Of a stretch of DNA of 64,000 nt, positions 15,250 through 23,992 are shown one piece after another. This stretch comes from Rathayibacter sp. VKM Ac-2759. Lineage in GTDB: Bacteria; Actinomycetota; Actinomycetes; Actinomycetales; Microbacteriaceae. Under the pieces are notes generated by a model. It did no database searches. It worked only from the letters and a program-made list of their open reading frames with translations, and was not told the origin of the DNA. The stretch's first letter is position 1; each line of letters begins with the position of its first letter. The DNA is taken from the NCBI RefSeq assembly GCF_009834225.1, contig NZ_CP047176.1:3100001-3164000 (forward strand), read 5' to 3'. The position numbers were made by a program, and so were the translations under genes.

Positions 15250-16866
15250 TCAGGCGCGGTGCACGATCTCGCCGGCGACGATCGTCACGCGGACGCGGGC
15301 CAGCCCGATCTCGCTCGGCGGGCGTTCGAACGGGTCGCGGTCGAGCACGACCACGTCGGCCGCGAGTCCGGGGGCGAGGGCACCGGAGGCGTCCTCGTCG
15401 TGGTTCAGGTACGCGGTGCCCGCGGTGTGCGCGACCAGGGCGTCGGCGAGCGAGAGCGCCTGCTCTCCGAGGAACGGGCGGCGGAAGGACCCGTCGGCCT
15501 GGACGTTCGCGCGGTTGACCGCCGTGTGCACGATCTCGAGCGGATCGGCGGTGCTCACCGGCCAGTCGCTCCCGGAGGCGAGCGCCGCGCCCGCGCGCGA
15601 GAGCGACCCGAACGGGTACTGCCGCCTGGCCCGCGCCTCCCCGAGGAACGGGATCGTCAGCTCGTCCATCTGCTTCTCGTGCCGCGCCCACAGCGGCTGC
15701 ATGTTGGCCACGACTCCGAGCTCGGCGAAGCGCGGCACGTCGTCGGGGTGGATCACCTGGATGTGCGCGAGCGTGTGCCGGCGGTCGGAGTCGCCGTTGG
15801 CGGCGCGTGCGGCGGCGATCGCGTCGAGCGCCTCCCGCACGGCCCGGTCGCCGAGGGCGTGGTAGTGGATCTGGAACCCGAGCGCGTCGAGCCGGATCGA
15901 GATCTCCTGCAGCGAGGTCGGGTCGACGAAGCTCTTCCCCGCGTTGTGCGTCGGGCAGCCGCACTCGTCGAGATAGGGCTCGAGCATCCCGGCGGTGAAG
16001 TTCTCGGCCACGCCGTCCTGCATGATCTTGACGCTCGTCGCGCGGAACCCGGCCGCCGCCGCCCGCTCGCGCTTGGCCACCAGCTCGTCGATCTGCTCGA
16101 GCCCCCGGCCGCGGTCCCACCACAGCGCGCCGACGACCCGGGCCTTCAGTGCTCCGGAGGCGGTCAGCCGCAGATAGGAGTCGAGCGTGTCGGGCACGTC
16201 GTTGGTCGCGCCGACGATCGCGTCCTGCCAGCCGGTGACGCCCCAGGCGAAGAGGCGCTCCTGCGCCACCAGCAGGGCCTCGTCGAGGTCGTCCTCGGTG
16301 GGCAGCTCGATGTGCCGCGCGACGATCTGCATCGCCCCCTCCTGCAGCGTGCCGAGCGCGCGCCCGTCGCCGTCGCGCTCGATGCGCCCGTCGGCGGGGT
16401 CGGGGGTGGAGTCGTCGATCCCGCCGAGCGCGAGGGCGCGGGAGTTCACCCAGGCGCCGTGCCCGTCGCGGTTGGGGAAGTAGGCGGGGCGGTCCGGCAC
16501 GATCTCGTCGAGCTCGGCCGCGGTCGCGATCCCGCCCGGGAACGAGTCCATCGACCAGCCGCCGCCGACGATCCAGTCGAGCTCGGGATGCGCGGCCGCG
16601 TACGCCGCGATCGCCGCCCGGTACTCCTCGCGGGTCGTGTACGGGGTGAGGTCGCACGAGAGGATGTCCAGGCCCGCGTGGTGCGGGTGCACGTGGCTGT
16701 CCTGGAAGCCCGGCAGCACGAGTCCGCCCGCCGCATCGATCGTCTCGACGCCCTCCGGCACCTCGCCGCCGATCGAGGCGATGCGGCCGTCGACGAGCAG
16801 CACCGGCTCCTCGACGACTCCGGCCGGAGTGAGGACGTGCCCGCCCGTGATCAGGAGCGCGGTCAT
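15250..16866 (-). CDS. YtcJ-like amidohydrolase (metal-dependent), copy 1
   Basis: 538 residues, the size of the amidohydrolase-3/YtcJ group. The metal-binding HVHPHHAG of strand 1 follows the usual GLVLPGFQDS. The barrel then shows VKIMQDGV, HYHALGDRAVREALDA, HIQVIHPDD and the late aspartate of SGSDWPVS. These enzymes hydrolyse N-acyl or cyclic amide bonds; the substrate here is unknown. Its ATG overlaps the stop of the upstream paralogue. The two share most motifs, which suggests an old tandem duplication with divergence in substrate. Confidence 0.88.
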   Translation of the reverse strand: MTALLITGGHVLTPAGVVEEPVLLVDGRIASIGGEVPEGVETIDAAGGLVLPGFQDSHVHPHHAGLDILSCDLTPYTTREEYRAAIAAYAAAHPELDWIVGGGWSMDSFPGGIATAAELDEIVPDRPAYFPNRDGHGAWVNSRALALGGIDDSTPDPADGRIERDGDGRALGTLQEGAMQIVARHIELPTEDDLDEALLVAQERLFAWGVTGWQDAIVGATNDVPDTLDSYLRLTASGALKARVVGALWWDRGRGLEQIDELVAKRERAAAAGFRATSVKIMQDGVAENFTAGMLEPYLDECGCPTHNAGKSFVDPTSLQEISIRLDALGFQIHYHALGDRAVREALDAIAAARAANGDSDRRHTLAHIQVIHPDDVPRFAELGVVANMQPLWARHEKQMDELTIPFLGEARARRQYPFGSLSRAGAALASGSDWPVSTADPLEIVHTAVNRANVQADGSFRRPFLGEQALSLADALVAHTAGTAYLNHDEDASGALAPGLAADVVVLDRDPFERPPSEIGLARVRVTIVAGEIVHRA

Positions 16867-18530
16867 GCGGTGGTCCTCTCGGAGGTGGTGTGGACGCGGG
16901 TTCCGCCGACGAAGGTCTCGAGCACGCGGGTCTCGCCGATCTCGAGCGGATCGTGCGCGAAGGGGTCGCGGTCGAGCACGACGAGGTCCGCGTCCTTGCC
17001 CACCTCGATCGAGCCGCTCACCGCCTCCGCTCCGTTCACCCAGGCGGAGCCGGCGGTGTACGCGGTGAGCGCCGTCGCGAGGTCGATCCGCTGCTCCGGG
17101 AGGAACACCTCGTAGTGCCCGGCCGCCCCGCGCTCCGACGGGGCCGAGAGCCGGTTCACCGCCACGTGCATCGCCGCGAGCGGGTCCGGGGTCGACACCG
17201 ACCAGTCGCTGCCCGCCGCGAGCACCGCTCCCGAGCGCTGCAGGTCGCCGAACGGGTACTGCCACGCGGCGCGCTCCTCGCCGAGGAACGGCAGGGTCAG
17301 CTCGACCATCTGCGGCTCGAGCGCCGCCCACAGCATCTGCAGGTTCGCCGCGACTCCGAGCTGCCGGAACCGCGGCACGTCCTCGGGGTGCACGACCTGC
17401 AGGTGGGCGAGGTGGTGGCGGTTGCCGCTGCGGCCGTTCGCCGCGATCGCGTGCTCGACCGCGTCGAGGCACTCGCGCACCGCCCGGTCGCCGATCGCGT
17501 GGAAGTGCACCTGGAAGCCCGCGGCGTCCAGCAGCGGCACCGCCTCGTTCAGCACGGCCGGGTCGACCATCGAGAGACCGTCGTTGTGCGTGTGAGCGCC
17601 GTGCCCGTCGAGGTAGGGGTCGAGCATCGCGGCGGTGAAGTTCTCGGCCACGCCGTCCTGCATGATCTTGATGCTCGTCGCGGCGAAGCGGCCCGCGCTC
17701 CAGCGCTCGCGCTTCTCGATCAGCTCCGGGATCTGCTCCACGCCGCGCGCCCGGTCCCACCAGATCGCGCCGCGCACCCGCGCGGTCAGCTCGCCCGCCT
17801 CCGCCGCCCGCACGTAGGCGGGGCCGGGGTCGCCGACGTCGCCGTAGGAGCCGATGATCGCGTCCTGCCAGCCGGTCACCCCGTGCGAGTGCAGCTGGCG
17901 CTGGCCGAGGAGCAGCGCCTGGCGCATCTGCTCGTCGGTCGAGGCGGGCAGGAGGCGGCGCACCGCCTCCATCGCCCCCTCGTGCAGGGTCCCCGACGGG
18001 CTGCCGTCGGGCAGCCGCTCGATGCGGCCGTCGGCGGGGTCGGGGGTGTCGCGGTCGATCCCGGCCCGGCGCAGCGCAGCGGAGTTGACCCATGCGCCGT
18101 GCCCGTCGGCGTTGGTGAGGAAGGCGGGCCGGTCGGGCACGACCGCGTCGAGCACCGCCGCGGTCGGCGTGCCACCGGGGAACACCGACATGCTCCAGCC
18201 GCCGCCGAGGATCCACTCCTCGTCGGGGTTCCGTAGGGAGTAGTCCGCGATCGTCGCCAGGTAGTCGCTCCAGGTCGCCCCGTCGCCGACCCAGCAGCGC
18301 ATCATGTCGAAGCCGCCCCAGACCGGGTGCACGTGCGCGTCCTGGAACCCGGGGACGAGCAAGCGGCCGGCGAGATCGACGACCTCGGTGCGCGGGCCGA
18401 TCCAGTCGGAGACGTCGTGGCCGACCGCCGCGATCCTCCCGCCCACGACGGCGACGGCGCTCGCGCGGCTGCGCACGGCCTCGGCGGTGAAGACGGGGCC
18501 GCCGGTGAGGACGAGGTCGGCGTGGGGCAT
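16863..18530 (-). CDS. YtcJ-like amidohydrolase, copy 2
   Basis: 555 residues. Same layout as its neighbour: LLVPGFQDAHVHPVWGG with the first metal ligands, IKIMQDGVAENF, HFHAIGDRAVRECLDA, HLQVVHPEDVPRF and ASGSDWSVS with the catalytic aspartate. Probably cytoplasmic, as no signal peptide is present. It follows the permease PotC by 25 bp and overlaps the second amidohydrolase (ATGA). The position directly behind an amine ABC importer suggests that an imported amide or acyl-amine is opened here before oxidation by the DAO enzyme. Confidence 0.88.
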   Translation of the reverse strand: MPHADLVLTGGPVFTAEAVRSRASAVAVVGGRIAAVGHDVSDWIGPRTEVVDLAGRLLVPGFQDAHVHPVWGGFDMMRCWVGDGATWSDYLATIADYSLRNPDEEWILGGGWSMSVFPGGTPTAAVLDAVVPDRPAFLTNADGHGAWVNSAALRRAGIDRDTPDPADGRIERLPDGSPSGTLHEGAMEAVRRLLPASTDEQMRQALLLGQRQLHSHGVTGWQDAIIGSYGDVGDPGPAYVRAAEAGELTARVRGAIWWDRARGVEQIPELIEKRERWSAGRFAATSIKIMQDGVAENFTAAMLDPYLDGHGAHTHNDGLSMVDPAVLNEAVPLLDAAGFQVHFHAIGDRAVRECLDAVEHAIAANGRSGNRHHLAHLQVVHPEDVPRFRQLGVAANLQMLWAALEPQMVELTLPFLGEERAAWQYPFGDLQRSGAVLAAGSDWSVSTPDPLAAMHVAVNRLSAPSERGAAGHYEVFLPEQRIDLATALTAYTAGSAWVNGAEAVSGSIEVGKDADLVVLDRDPFAHDPLEIGETRVLETFVGGTRVHTTSERTTA

Positions 18531-18555
18531 GGGGTTCCTTCGGAGAGAGGGGGCG

Positions 18556-19404
18556 TCAGCCGCCCGCGAGCGTCTTGGCGATCTGCGAGGCGGAGTCGCC
18601 GGCGCGCCGGAGCACGAGCGCGACGGCGGCGAGGGCGAGGAGGGTGAGCAGCAGCATCACGGTCGACACCGCCGCGATCTCGGGGCGGAGGCCGCTGCGC
18701 ACGGCGCTGAGCACGTAGACCGGCCACGGCGTGGATCCGGACACCTGCACGAACGCCGCGATCACCGTGTTGTCGAGACTGAAGGTGAAAGCGAGCAGGC
18801 CGCCGGCCAGCACCGCCGGCATCGCCAGCGGGAAGGTCACGCGCCAGAAGGTGCGCATCGGCGTCGCGTAGAGGTCGGCCGACGCCTCCTCGAGCTTCTC
18901 GTCGAGGCCGACCAGGCGGGAGCGGACGAGGTACGAGACGACCGCCACGGCGAAGAGCGAGTGCCCGACCACGAGGCGCGCGGTGCCGTCGTTGAAGACC
19001 GACAGCCCCAGGTCCTGCCCGAGGAACACCAGCCACGGCAGCAGCGCCACCGCGTCCACGATCTCGGGAGTGACCGACACCAGCAGCAGCAGGGTGATGA
19101 ACCAGACCGCCCACCGACCGGGGCGCCGCGCGAGCGCGATGCCCGCCAGCGTCCCGAGCAGCGTGGCCAGCAGCGCCGCGATCAGCCCCGTCCGGATCGA
19201 CACGATCACCGCGCTCTGCACCGCGGGCTTGGTCAGGATCGTCGCGAACGCGTCGAAGCCGAACCCCTCCCACGCCACGAGCAGCCGCCCGGTGTTGAAC
19301 GACGAGATCACGATCACGATGATCGGCAGGAAGAGGAAGACGAACACCAGCGCGCTCCACACGGCGAGGCCGACGTCGATCGGCGAGCGGCGGCCCGCGC
19401 TCAT
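18556..19404 (-). CDS. potC: Polyamine-type ABC transporter permease, PotC-like
   Basis: 282 residues with six membrane helices. The EAA-loop region reads LEEASADLYATPMRTFWRVT with the usual G-to-A variation, followed by FPLAMPAVLAGGLLAFTFSLDN, a PotC hallmark. The start overlaps the end of the PotB gene (ATGA). Forms the membrane channel together with PotB, energised by PotA; the specific amine is unknown. Confidence 0.9.
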   Translation of the reverse strand: MSAGRRSPIDVGLAVWSALVFVFLFLPIIVIVISSFNTGRLLVAWEGFGFDAFATILTKPAVQSAVIVSIRTGLIAALLATLLGTLAGIALARRPGRWAVWFITLLLLVSVTPEIVDAVALLPWLVFLGQDLGLSVFNDGTARLVVGHSLFAVAVVSYLVRSRLVGLDEKLEEASADLYATPMRTFWRVTFPLAMPAVLAGGLLAFTFSLDNTVIAAFVQVSGSTPWPVYVLSAVRSGLRPEIAAVSTVMLLLTLLALAAVALVLRRAGDSASQIAKTLAGG

Positions 19405-20339
19405 GCTCCGCCTCCCAGGCGGAGGCGCGCACGTCGCCGCAGCGGCAGCGTCACGGCCCACACCAGCGCGCCGGCGATCGCCGCCGACACCAGGATCACC
19501 ACGATCAGCAGCACCGCCATCGCCGAGCCCAGCGCCCAGTTCTGCCCGACCTGGAACTGGCTCGCCACCATCTGGCCGACCATGTTGCCCTTCGCGCCGC
19601 CGAGCACGGTGGCGGTGATGTAGTCGCCCATCAGCGGGATGTAGACGAGGAGCGTGCCGACGATGATGCCGGGGCGCGCCAGCGGGAGGGTGATGTCGCG
19701 GAAGGTGCGCCAGCTCGACGCCCCGAGGTCCCCGCTCGCCTCGCGGAGCGACGGACCGACGCGGTCGAAGGCCACGTAGAGCGGCAGGATCATCAGCGGC
19801 AGGTAGTTGTAGACCACGCCGAGCAGCACCGCCGGGCGCGTGTACAGCAGGTCGATGGGGCCGGGGATGACTCCGATCGCCTGCAGCGCCTGCGAGAGCA
19901 CGCCCTCGGGCGCGAGGATCACCTGCCAGCCGATCGTGCGGACCAGGAAGTTCGTCCAGTACGGCACCATGACCAGCGCGATCAGCAGACCGCGGCGGTT
20001 CGGAGCCGCCTTGACGGCCATCCAGTAGGCGACGGGCAGCCCGATCACCAGGCAGAGCACGGTGCCCAGCACGCCGACCCAGAGGGTGTTGGCGAAGGTC
20101 TGGAAGAAGGTCGGCGAGAACGCCTCGACGTAGCGGTCGAACGAGAGGACGTCGTTCGCGTGCGTGCCGAAGACGCCCGGCTTGTAGCCGAAGCTGAACC
20201 AGACGACCTGCAGCACCGGCGCCACGAAGAACACCACGAGCCAGAGCCACGCCGGCACCGCGAGGGCGAAGGGGAGGCGCGGCCCGCGCCGCCGCGCGGG
20301 GAGGGCGACGGGGCGGGTCGCCGTGCTGACCGCGCTCAC
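19401..20339 (-). CDS. potB: Polyamine-type ABC transporter permease, PotB-like
   Basis: 312 residues, six helices. PotB-type features are the VVFFVAPVLQVVWFSF first helix, PYWTNFLVRTIGWQ, and the EAA loop LREASGDLGASSWRTFRDIT followed by LPLARPGIIVGTLLVYIPLMGD. The GTG start overlaps the stop of the upstream binding-protein gene. Works with the neighbouring PotC and PotA in import of an amine. Confidence 0.9.
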   Translation of the reverse strand: MSAVSTATRPVALPARRRGPRLPFALAVPAWLWLVVFFVAPVLQVVWFSFGYKPGVFGTHANDVLSFDRYVEAFSPTFFQTFANTLWVGVLGTVLCLVIGLPVAYWMAVKAAPNRRGLLIALVMVPYWTNFLVRTIGWQVILAPEGVLSQALQAIGVIPGPIDLLYTRPAVLLGVVYNYLPLMILPLYVAFDRVGPSLREASGDLGASSWRTFRDITLPLARPGIIVGTLLVYIPLMGDYITATVLGGAKGNMVGQMVASQFQVGQNWALGSAMAVLLIVVILVSAAIAGALVWAVTLPLRRRARLRLGGGA

Positions 20340-21511
20340 GCGCCCGCGGCCGCCTTGACCTTGTTGTAGACGTCGAGCGTCATCTGGTTGGTGACGGTGC
20401 CAGTCTGCATCGTGGCGACCGTCTCCTCCGGATAGAAGATGTAGCCGTCGAGGAACTCGAGCTGCGCGTCGCGGGCGAGCGACTCGATGTCGAGAGTGCC
20501 CGTGTTGTAGCCGATGTAGTCGAGCTCCTGGATCGCGTTCGCGGGGTCGAGCACGTAGTCGATGAAGGCGTGCGCCGCCTCGGGGTGCGGGGCCCCCGCC
20601 GCGATCGCCCAGTTGTCCATCCACAGCTCGGTGGTCGGCGAGCCGAGCACCCACTTCCAGCGCTCGGGGTCCTCGCTGTTGAGCTTGCCCAGGCGCGCGT
20701 CGCCGTTCCACGACTGCACGAGCACCTGCGTGTTCTGGGGGATGATCGAGCCGCCGGGGTAGGACTCGAACGCCGCGATGTGCGGGGCGATCTTCTCGAC
20801 CATGAAGGTCTCGGCGGCCGCGTAGTCGTCCTCGGCCTCGGTCGTGTAGTCGATGCCGTTCGCCCAGAAGTAGGGCGCCACGATCTCGATCGGGTCGTCG
20901 AGGAACGACGTCTTCCCGCTGCCCTCGTTCTGCACCGCGTCGAGGAAGTCGCTCCAGGTCACCAGGTCGCGGGTGATCACCGTGGTGTCGTAGGCGAAGC
21001 CGGTGGTGCCCCAGTTCTTGCAGACCGTGTACTCGTTGTCGGGGTCCCAGGCCTGCCCGAGGAACTGCGGATCGACCTTCGCGAGGTTCGGGATCAGGTC
21101 CTTCGAGAACTTCGCCAGCAGGCCGTTCTCGATCATCCCGGGGACGAAGATGCCCGTCGGCACGACGATGTCGTAGCCGCTCGTGCCCTTCGAGGCGCCG
21201 AGCTTCGAGAGCAGCTCCTCGTTCGAGCTGTACGAGTCGAGGGTGATCTGCGGCCCCTCCGTGCTCGTGAACGCCGCAATCACGTCGGGCGAGTCGTAGT
21301 CGCCCCAGGTGTAGATCGAGAGGTCGCCCTCGAGCGCGCCGCCCGTCGCCTCCGGAGCGGAGCCGGCACCGGGCGAGGAGCAGGCGGCCAGGAACGCGGT
21401 GGCGCCCACGCCGCCGGCGACGCCGAAGAGGCGCCGGCGCGAGAGCTCGCGGGCGATGATCGGCACGGCCTGGGCGGGAGCGAGGATGTTCACGGGGTGC
21501 TTCGCGGTCAT
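20336..21511 (-). CDS. potD: PotD-like ABC substrate-binding lipoprotein (first copy)
   Basis: 391 residues. A twin-arginine-like ELSRRRLFGVAGGVGA leads to the lipobox FLAAC, then the mature domain begins with LSIYTWGDYDSPDVI as in PotD/PotF proteins. Further on TVCKNWGTTGFAYDTTVI and WNGDARLGKLNSEDPERWKW line up with the second copy encoded downstream (WNGDARLGILSNPDPERYRF), confirming paralogy. The start overlaps the PotA stop by ATGA. It is the receptor of the importer; substrate inferred from family only. Confidence 0.88.
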   Translation of the reverse strand: MTAKHPVNILAPAQAVPIIARELSRRRLFGVAGGVGATAFLAACSSPGAGSAPEATGGALEGDLSIYTWGDYDSPDVIAAFTSTEGPQITLDSYSSNEELLSKLGASKGTSGYDIVVPTGIFVPGMIENGLLAKFSKDLIPNLAKVDPQFLGQAWDPDNEYTVCKNWGTTGFAYDTTVITRDLVTWSDFLDAVQNEGSGKTSFLDDPIEIVAPYFWANGIDYTTEAEDDYAAAETFMVEKIAPHIAAFESYPGGSIIPQNTQVLVQSWNGDARLGKLNSEDPERWKWVLGSPTTELWMDNWAIAAGAPHPEAAHAFIDYVLDPANAIQELDYIGYNTGTLDIESLARDAQLEFLDGYIFYPEETVATMQTGTVTNQMTLDVYNKVKAAAGA

Positions 21512-22692
21512 GGTGTCTCCGGGCTGCTCGAGGGTCGGTCGGTCGGCGGCTCGACGTAGCCGGCCGCGCGAGCGGCCTCGTCGAGGGGGAAGAAGCGGGT
21601 GCTCGCGCTGGTCCAGCTGAGGGTGACCGCGGAGTCGACGACGAGCGCCGGAGCATCGGGCGCGGGCCGTCGCACGAGCACCGAGTGCTCCGCGTCGAGG
21701 TGCACGAGGTACTGCACCGTCTCGCCGAGGTTCGCGATCGAGAGCACGCGCCCGCTCGCGGTGTCGATGCCGCCGGCCGGCCGCTCCGCCGCCGCGTGGA
21801 TCCGGATCGACTCGGGGCGGATCGCGGCCTGCCGCGTCTCGCCCGGCCGGCCCGCCGCGGTCGCGCCGCTGATCGTCGCGACGGGGGTGACCAGGGCCCC
21901 GGAGTCGCCGACGACGCCCGCGAGGAAGTTCTGCTGCCCGACGAAGGCGGCCACGTAGGCCGACGCGGGCCGGTGGTAGACGGTGTTCGCGTCGGCGAGC
22001 TGCTCGATGCGGCCGTCGCGCATCACCGCGATGCGGTCGCTCATCGACATCGCCTCGCCCTGGTCGTGCGTGACGAAGACGAAGGTGATGCCCAGCCGCG
22101 TCTGCAGCAGCTTCAGCTCCATCTGCATCTCCTCGCGGAGCTGCCGGTCGAGCGCGCCGAGCGGCTCGTCGAGCAGCAGCACCGAGGGGCGGTTCACCAG
22201 CGCGCGCGCGAGCGCGATCCGCTGCTGCTGGCCGCCCGAGAGCTGAGTGGGCTTCCGATCGGCGAAGCCGCGCATCCGCACCATGTCGAGGGCGTCGCTC
22301 ACGCGGCCTCGGATCTCGCTCTTCTTCGTGCGGCGCTGACGGAGCCCGTAGGCGACGTTCTCGGCGATCGTCATGTGCGGGAACAGGGCGTAGGCCTGGA
22401 ACACGGTGTTCACATCGCGCTGGTGCGGCGCCCGGCGCAGCACCGACTCCCCCGAGATGCGGATGTCGCCCGCGTCGGGGTGCTCGAAGCCCGCGATCAT
22501 CCGCAGCGTCGTCGTCTTGCCGCAGCCGGAGGGGCCGAGCAGCGAGAGGAACTCGCCCGGCTCCACCCGCAGGTCGACTCCGTCGACGGCGACCGAGGTG
22601 CCGTAGAGCTTGCGGACGCCCTCGAGGACGACCGAGCCGGGCGCACCGACGGACGCCGTCGTGGGCGGGGTGGTGAGCGAGGTCGTTGGCAC
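21508..22692 (-). CDS. potA: Polyamine-type ABC transporter ATPase, PotA-like
   Basis: 394 residues from the chosen GTG. Walker A GPSGCGKTT at about 53-61, Q-loop VFQAYALFPHMTIAENVAYG, signature LSGGQQQRIALARAL, Walker B VLLLDEPLGALD and the H-loop THDQGEAM are all intact. A C-terminal TOBE domain follows. GTG 22692 was preferred since a GGGAG lies 9 nt upstream and the longer frame back to 22830 encodes a Cys- and Arg-rich leader without family similarity. First gene of the eight-gene operon that runs to 12681. Confidence 0.9.
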   Translation of the reverse strand: MPTTSLTTPPTTASVGAPGSVVLEGVRKLYGTSVAVDGVDLRVEPGEFLSLLGPSGCGKTTTLRMIAGFEHPDAGDIRISGESVLRRAPHQRDVNTVFQAYALFPHMTIAENVAYGLRQRRTKKSEIRGRVSDALDMVRMRGFADRKPTQLSGGQQQRIALARALVNRPSVLLLDEPLGALDRQLREEMQMELKLLQTRLGITFVFVTHDQGEAMSMSDRIAVMRDGRIEQLADANTVYHRPASAYVAAFVGQQNFLAGVVGDSGALVTPVATISGATAAGRPGETRQAAIRPESIRIHAAAERPAGGIDTASGRVLSIANLGETVQYLVHLDAEHSVLVRRPAPDAPALVVDSAVTLSWTSASTRFFPLDEAARAAGYVEPPTDRPSSSPETP

Positions 22693-22783
22693 CGGAGAGG
22701 GCTCCCATCGGTCGGACGCGCGCGATCGCACATCGAACAGTGCTTCGCATTCAAGCGCAGATCGACCGATCAGCGATGGAAAC

Positions 22784-22797
22784 CGTTGTAAACAACG
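22784..22797. promoter_or_regulatory. Inverted repeat upstream of the pot operon
   Basis: CGTTGT-AA-ACAACG, a perfect 14-bp palindrome about 95 bp upstream of the potA start, in the only AT-richer stretch of the gap. Candidate operator for the operon's regulator (LacI- or GntR-like sites look like this), unassigned. Confidence 0.45.
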
Positions 22798-22856
22798 CGT
22801 TACGGTTCCCAAAGGGTCCGTGAGTGCCACGGGCCGCGCCGGGAGGGAACGCCGAA

Positions 22857-22887
22857 GGGGCCCGGGAGCGCGAGCTCCACGGACCCC
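22857..22887 (-). terminator. Hairpin terminator of the DUF2510 gene
   Basis: GGGG, CCG and GGAGC pair with GCTCC, CGG and CCCC around a GCGA tetraloop, with one mismatch and one bulged base. It lies 28 bp after the stop codon at 22916. Confidence 0.6.
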
Positions 22888-22915
22888 TCCGGATCGTGCT
22901 GCGTCCTCGCCGGGG

Positions 22916-23842
22916 TTACAGACCCGACCCCGGGAACGCCTGCATCATCTCCGAGAACACCGCGGCCGACCAGCCGATCACGATGATGAAGGTCACCACC
23001 ACGACGCCGAGGAAGATCCACAGCGGCAGCAGTCCGCCGCCCGTCACGCGCTTGACGACCACGCTGCGGCCGATCACGTAGACGTAGGGCGCGGCGAGGA
23101 ACGCCCAGGCCCAGTGGAACGGCTTCTGCACGCCGGCCTTCTTGAGCTGGCGGTAGTCGAGGAACGAGAAGACGACCTCGCCCGCGTAGATCAGGAAGCC
23201 GACGACCTGCACGGCGCCGAGGCCGAGCAGGTAGCCGGTCGACATCCCCATCGACGCGCGCGGCCCGTAGGTCGACGCCATCGAGGAGTCGGCGATCGCG
23301 CTCGGCGACAGCAGGAACAGCGAGAGCGCCGAGAGCAGCGGGAGGAGCACGACGACCCAGATCCACGGAGTCGCCGTGACGATGCTGGGGTCGCGCGGCT
23401 GCGGGGCGGCGGGCTGCTGCGCGTACGGCTGCTGCTGCGCGTACGGCTGCTGGGGTGCGTACGGCTGCTGCTGCGCGTACGGCTGCTGGTACGACGGCTG
23501 CTGGGGTGCGTACGGGTTCTGCTGCTGCGGGACCTGCTGCTCCGGGGCCGACTGGCCCGATGCGGTCTGGCCGTAGCTCGTCGCCTGACCGCTCGACGTC
23601 TCGCCGTACGCGGGCCGCTCGGGGGCGACCGGCGGCGTGGGCGCGGCGACCGGGGGCGTCACGACCGGAGGCGCGGGCGCGGCCGGCGTCGCGGCCGGGG
23701 CGTCGCGGAGCGAGTCGGTCCAGCCGGTGCCGTCCCACCAGCGCTGGCGCGGCGAGCCCGCGGGGTCGGGGTACCAGCCGGCGCGCGGCCCCGAGGGCGC
23801 TCCGCCGCCACTGGTCGGGTCGGTCTGGTTCTCGTCGGTCAT
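22916..23842 (-). CDS. DUF2510 membrane protein with Gln/Pro/Tyr repeat linker
   Basis: 308 residues. An N-terminal DUF2510 module (GWYPDPAGSPRQRWWDGTGW, about 22-41) is followed by an Ala/Pro linker and then a low-complexity region (about 95-150) built of imperfect QQPYAQ/QQPYAP units. Four or five membrane helices make up the rest. Architecture is common in actinobacteria; function unknown, possibly a cell-envelope scaffold. The repeat could vary in length between strains. Start taken at the ATG next to the MTDENQ; upstream purine-rich GGAGGGGAG assists. Confidence 0.75.
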   Translation of the reverse strand: MTDENQTDPTSGGGAPSGPRAGWYPDPAGSPRQRWWDGTGWTDSLRDAPAATPAAPAPPVVTPPVAAPTPPVAPERPAYGETSSGQATSYGQTASGQSAPEQQVPQQQNPYAPQQPSYQQPYAQQQPYAPQQPYAQQQPYAQQPAAPQPRDPSIVTATPWIWVVVLLPLLSALSLFLLSPSAIADSSMASTYGPRASMGMSTGYLLGLGAVQVVGFLIYAGEVVFSFLDYRQLKKAGVQKPFHWAWAFLAAPYVYVIGRSVVVKRVTGGGLLPLWIFLGVVVVTFIIVIGWSAAVFSEMMQAFPGSGL

Positions 23843-23992
23843 CGCGTCCTCGTCTCCCCTCCGAGCGGTCTGCCCGTGATCACCGTGAAGCGTATCGCCG
23901 CGACCTCGCGCACCACCTGAGCGTCGGCGAAGAGCCTCCGATGAGCGCCCGGTGCGCCCGCCGAGCCTCGGTCGACCCGGCAGGATTGACGC

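Noticed and set aside
23376..23576. CRISPR-like repeat pattern near 23.4-23.5 kb
   Set aside because: It is the codon repeat of the QQPYA linker of the DUF2510 protein; units are contiguous, with no spacers.
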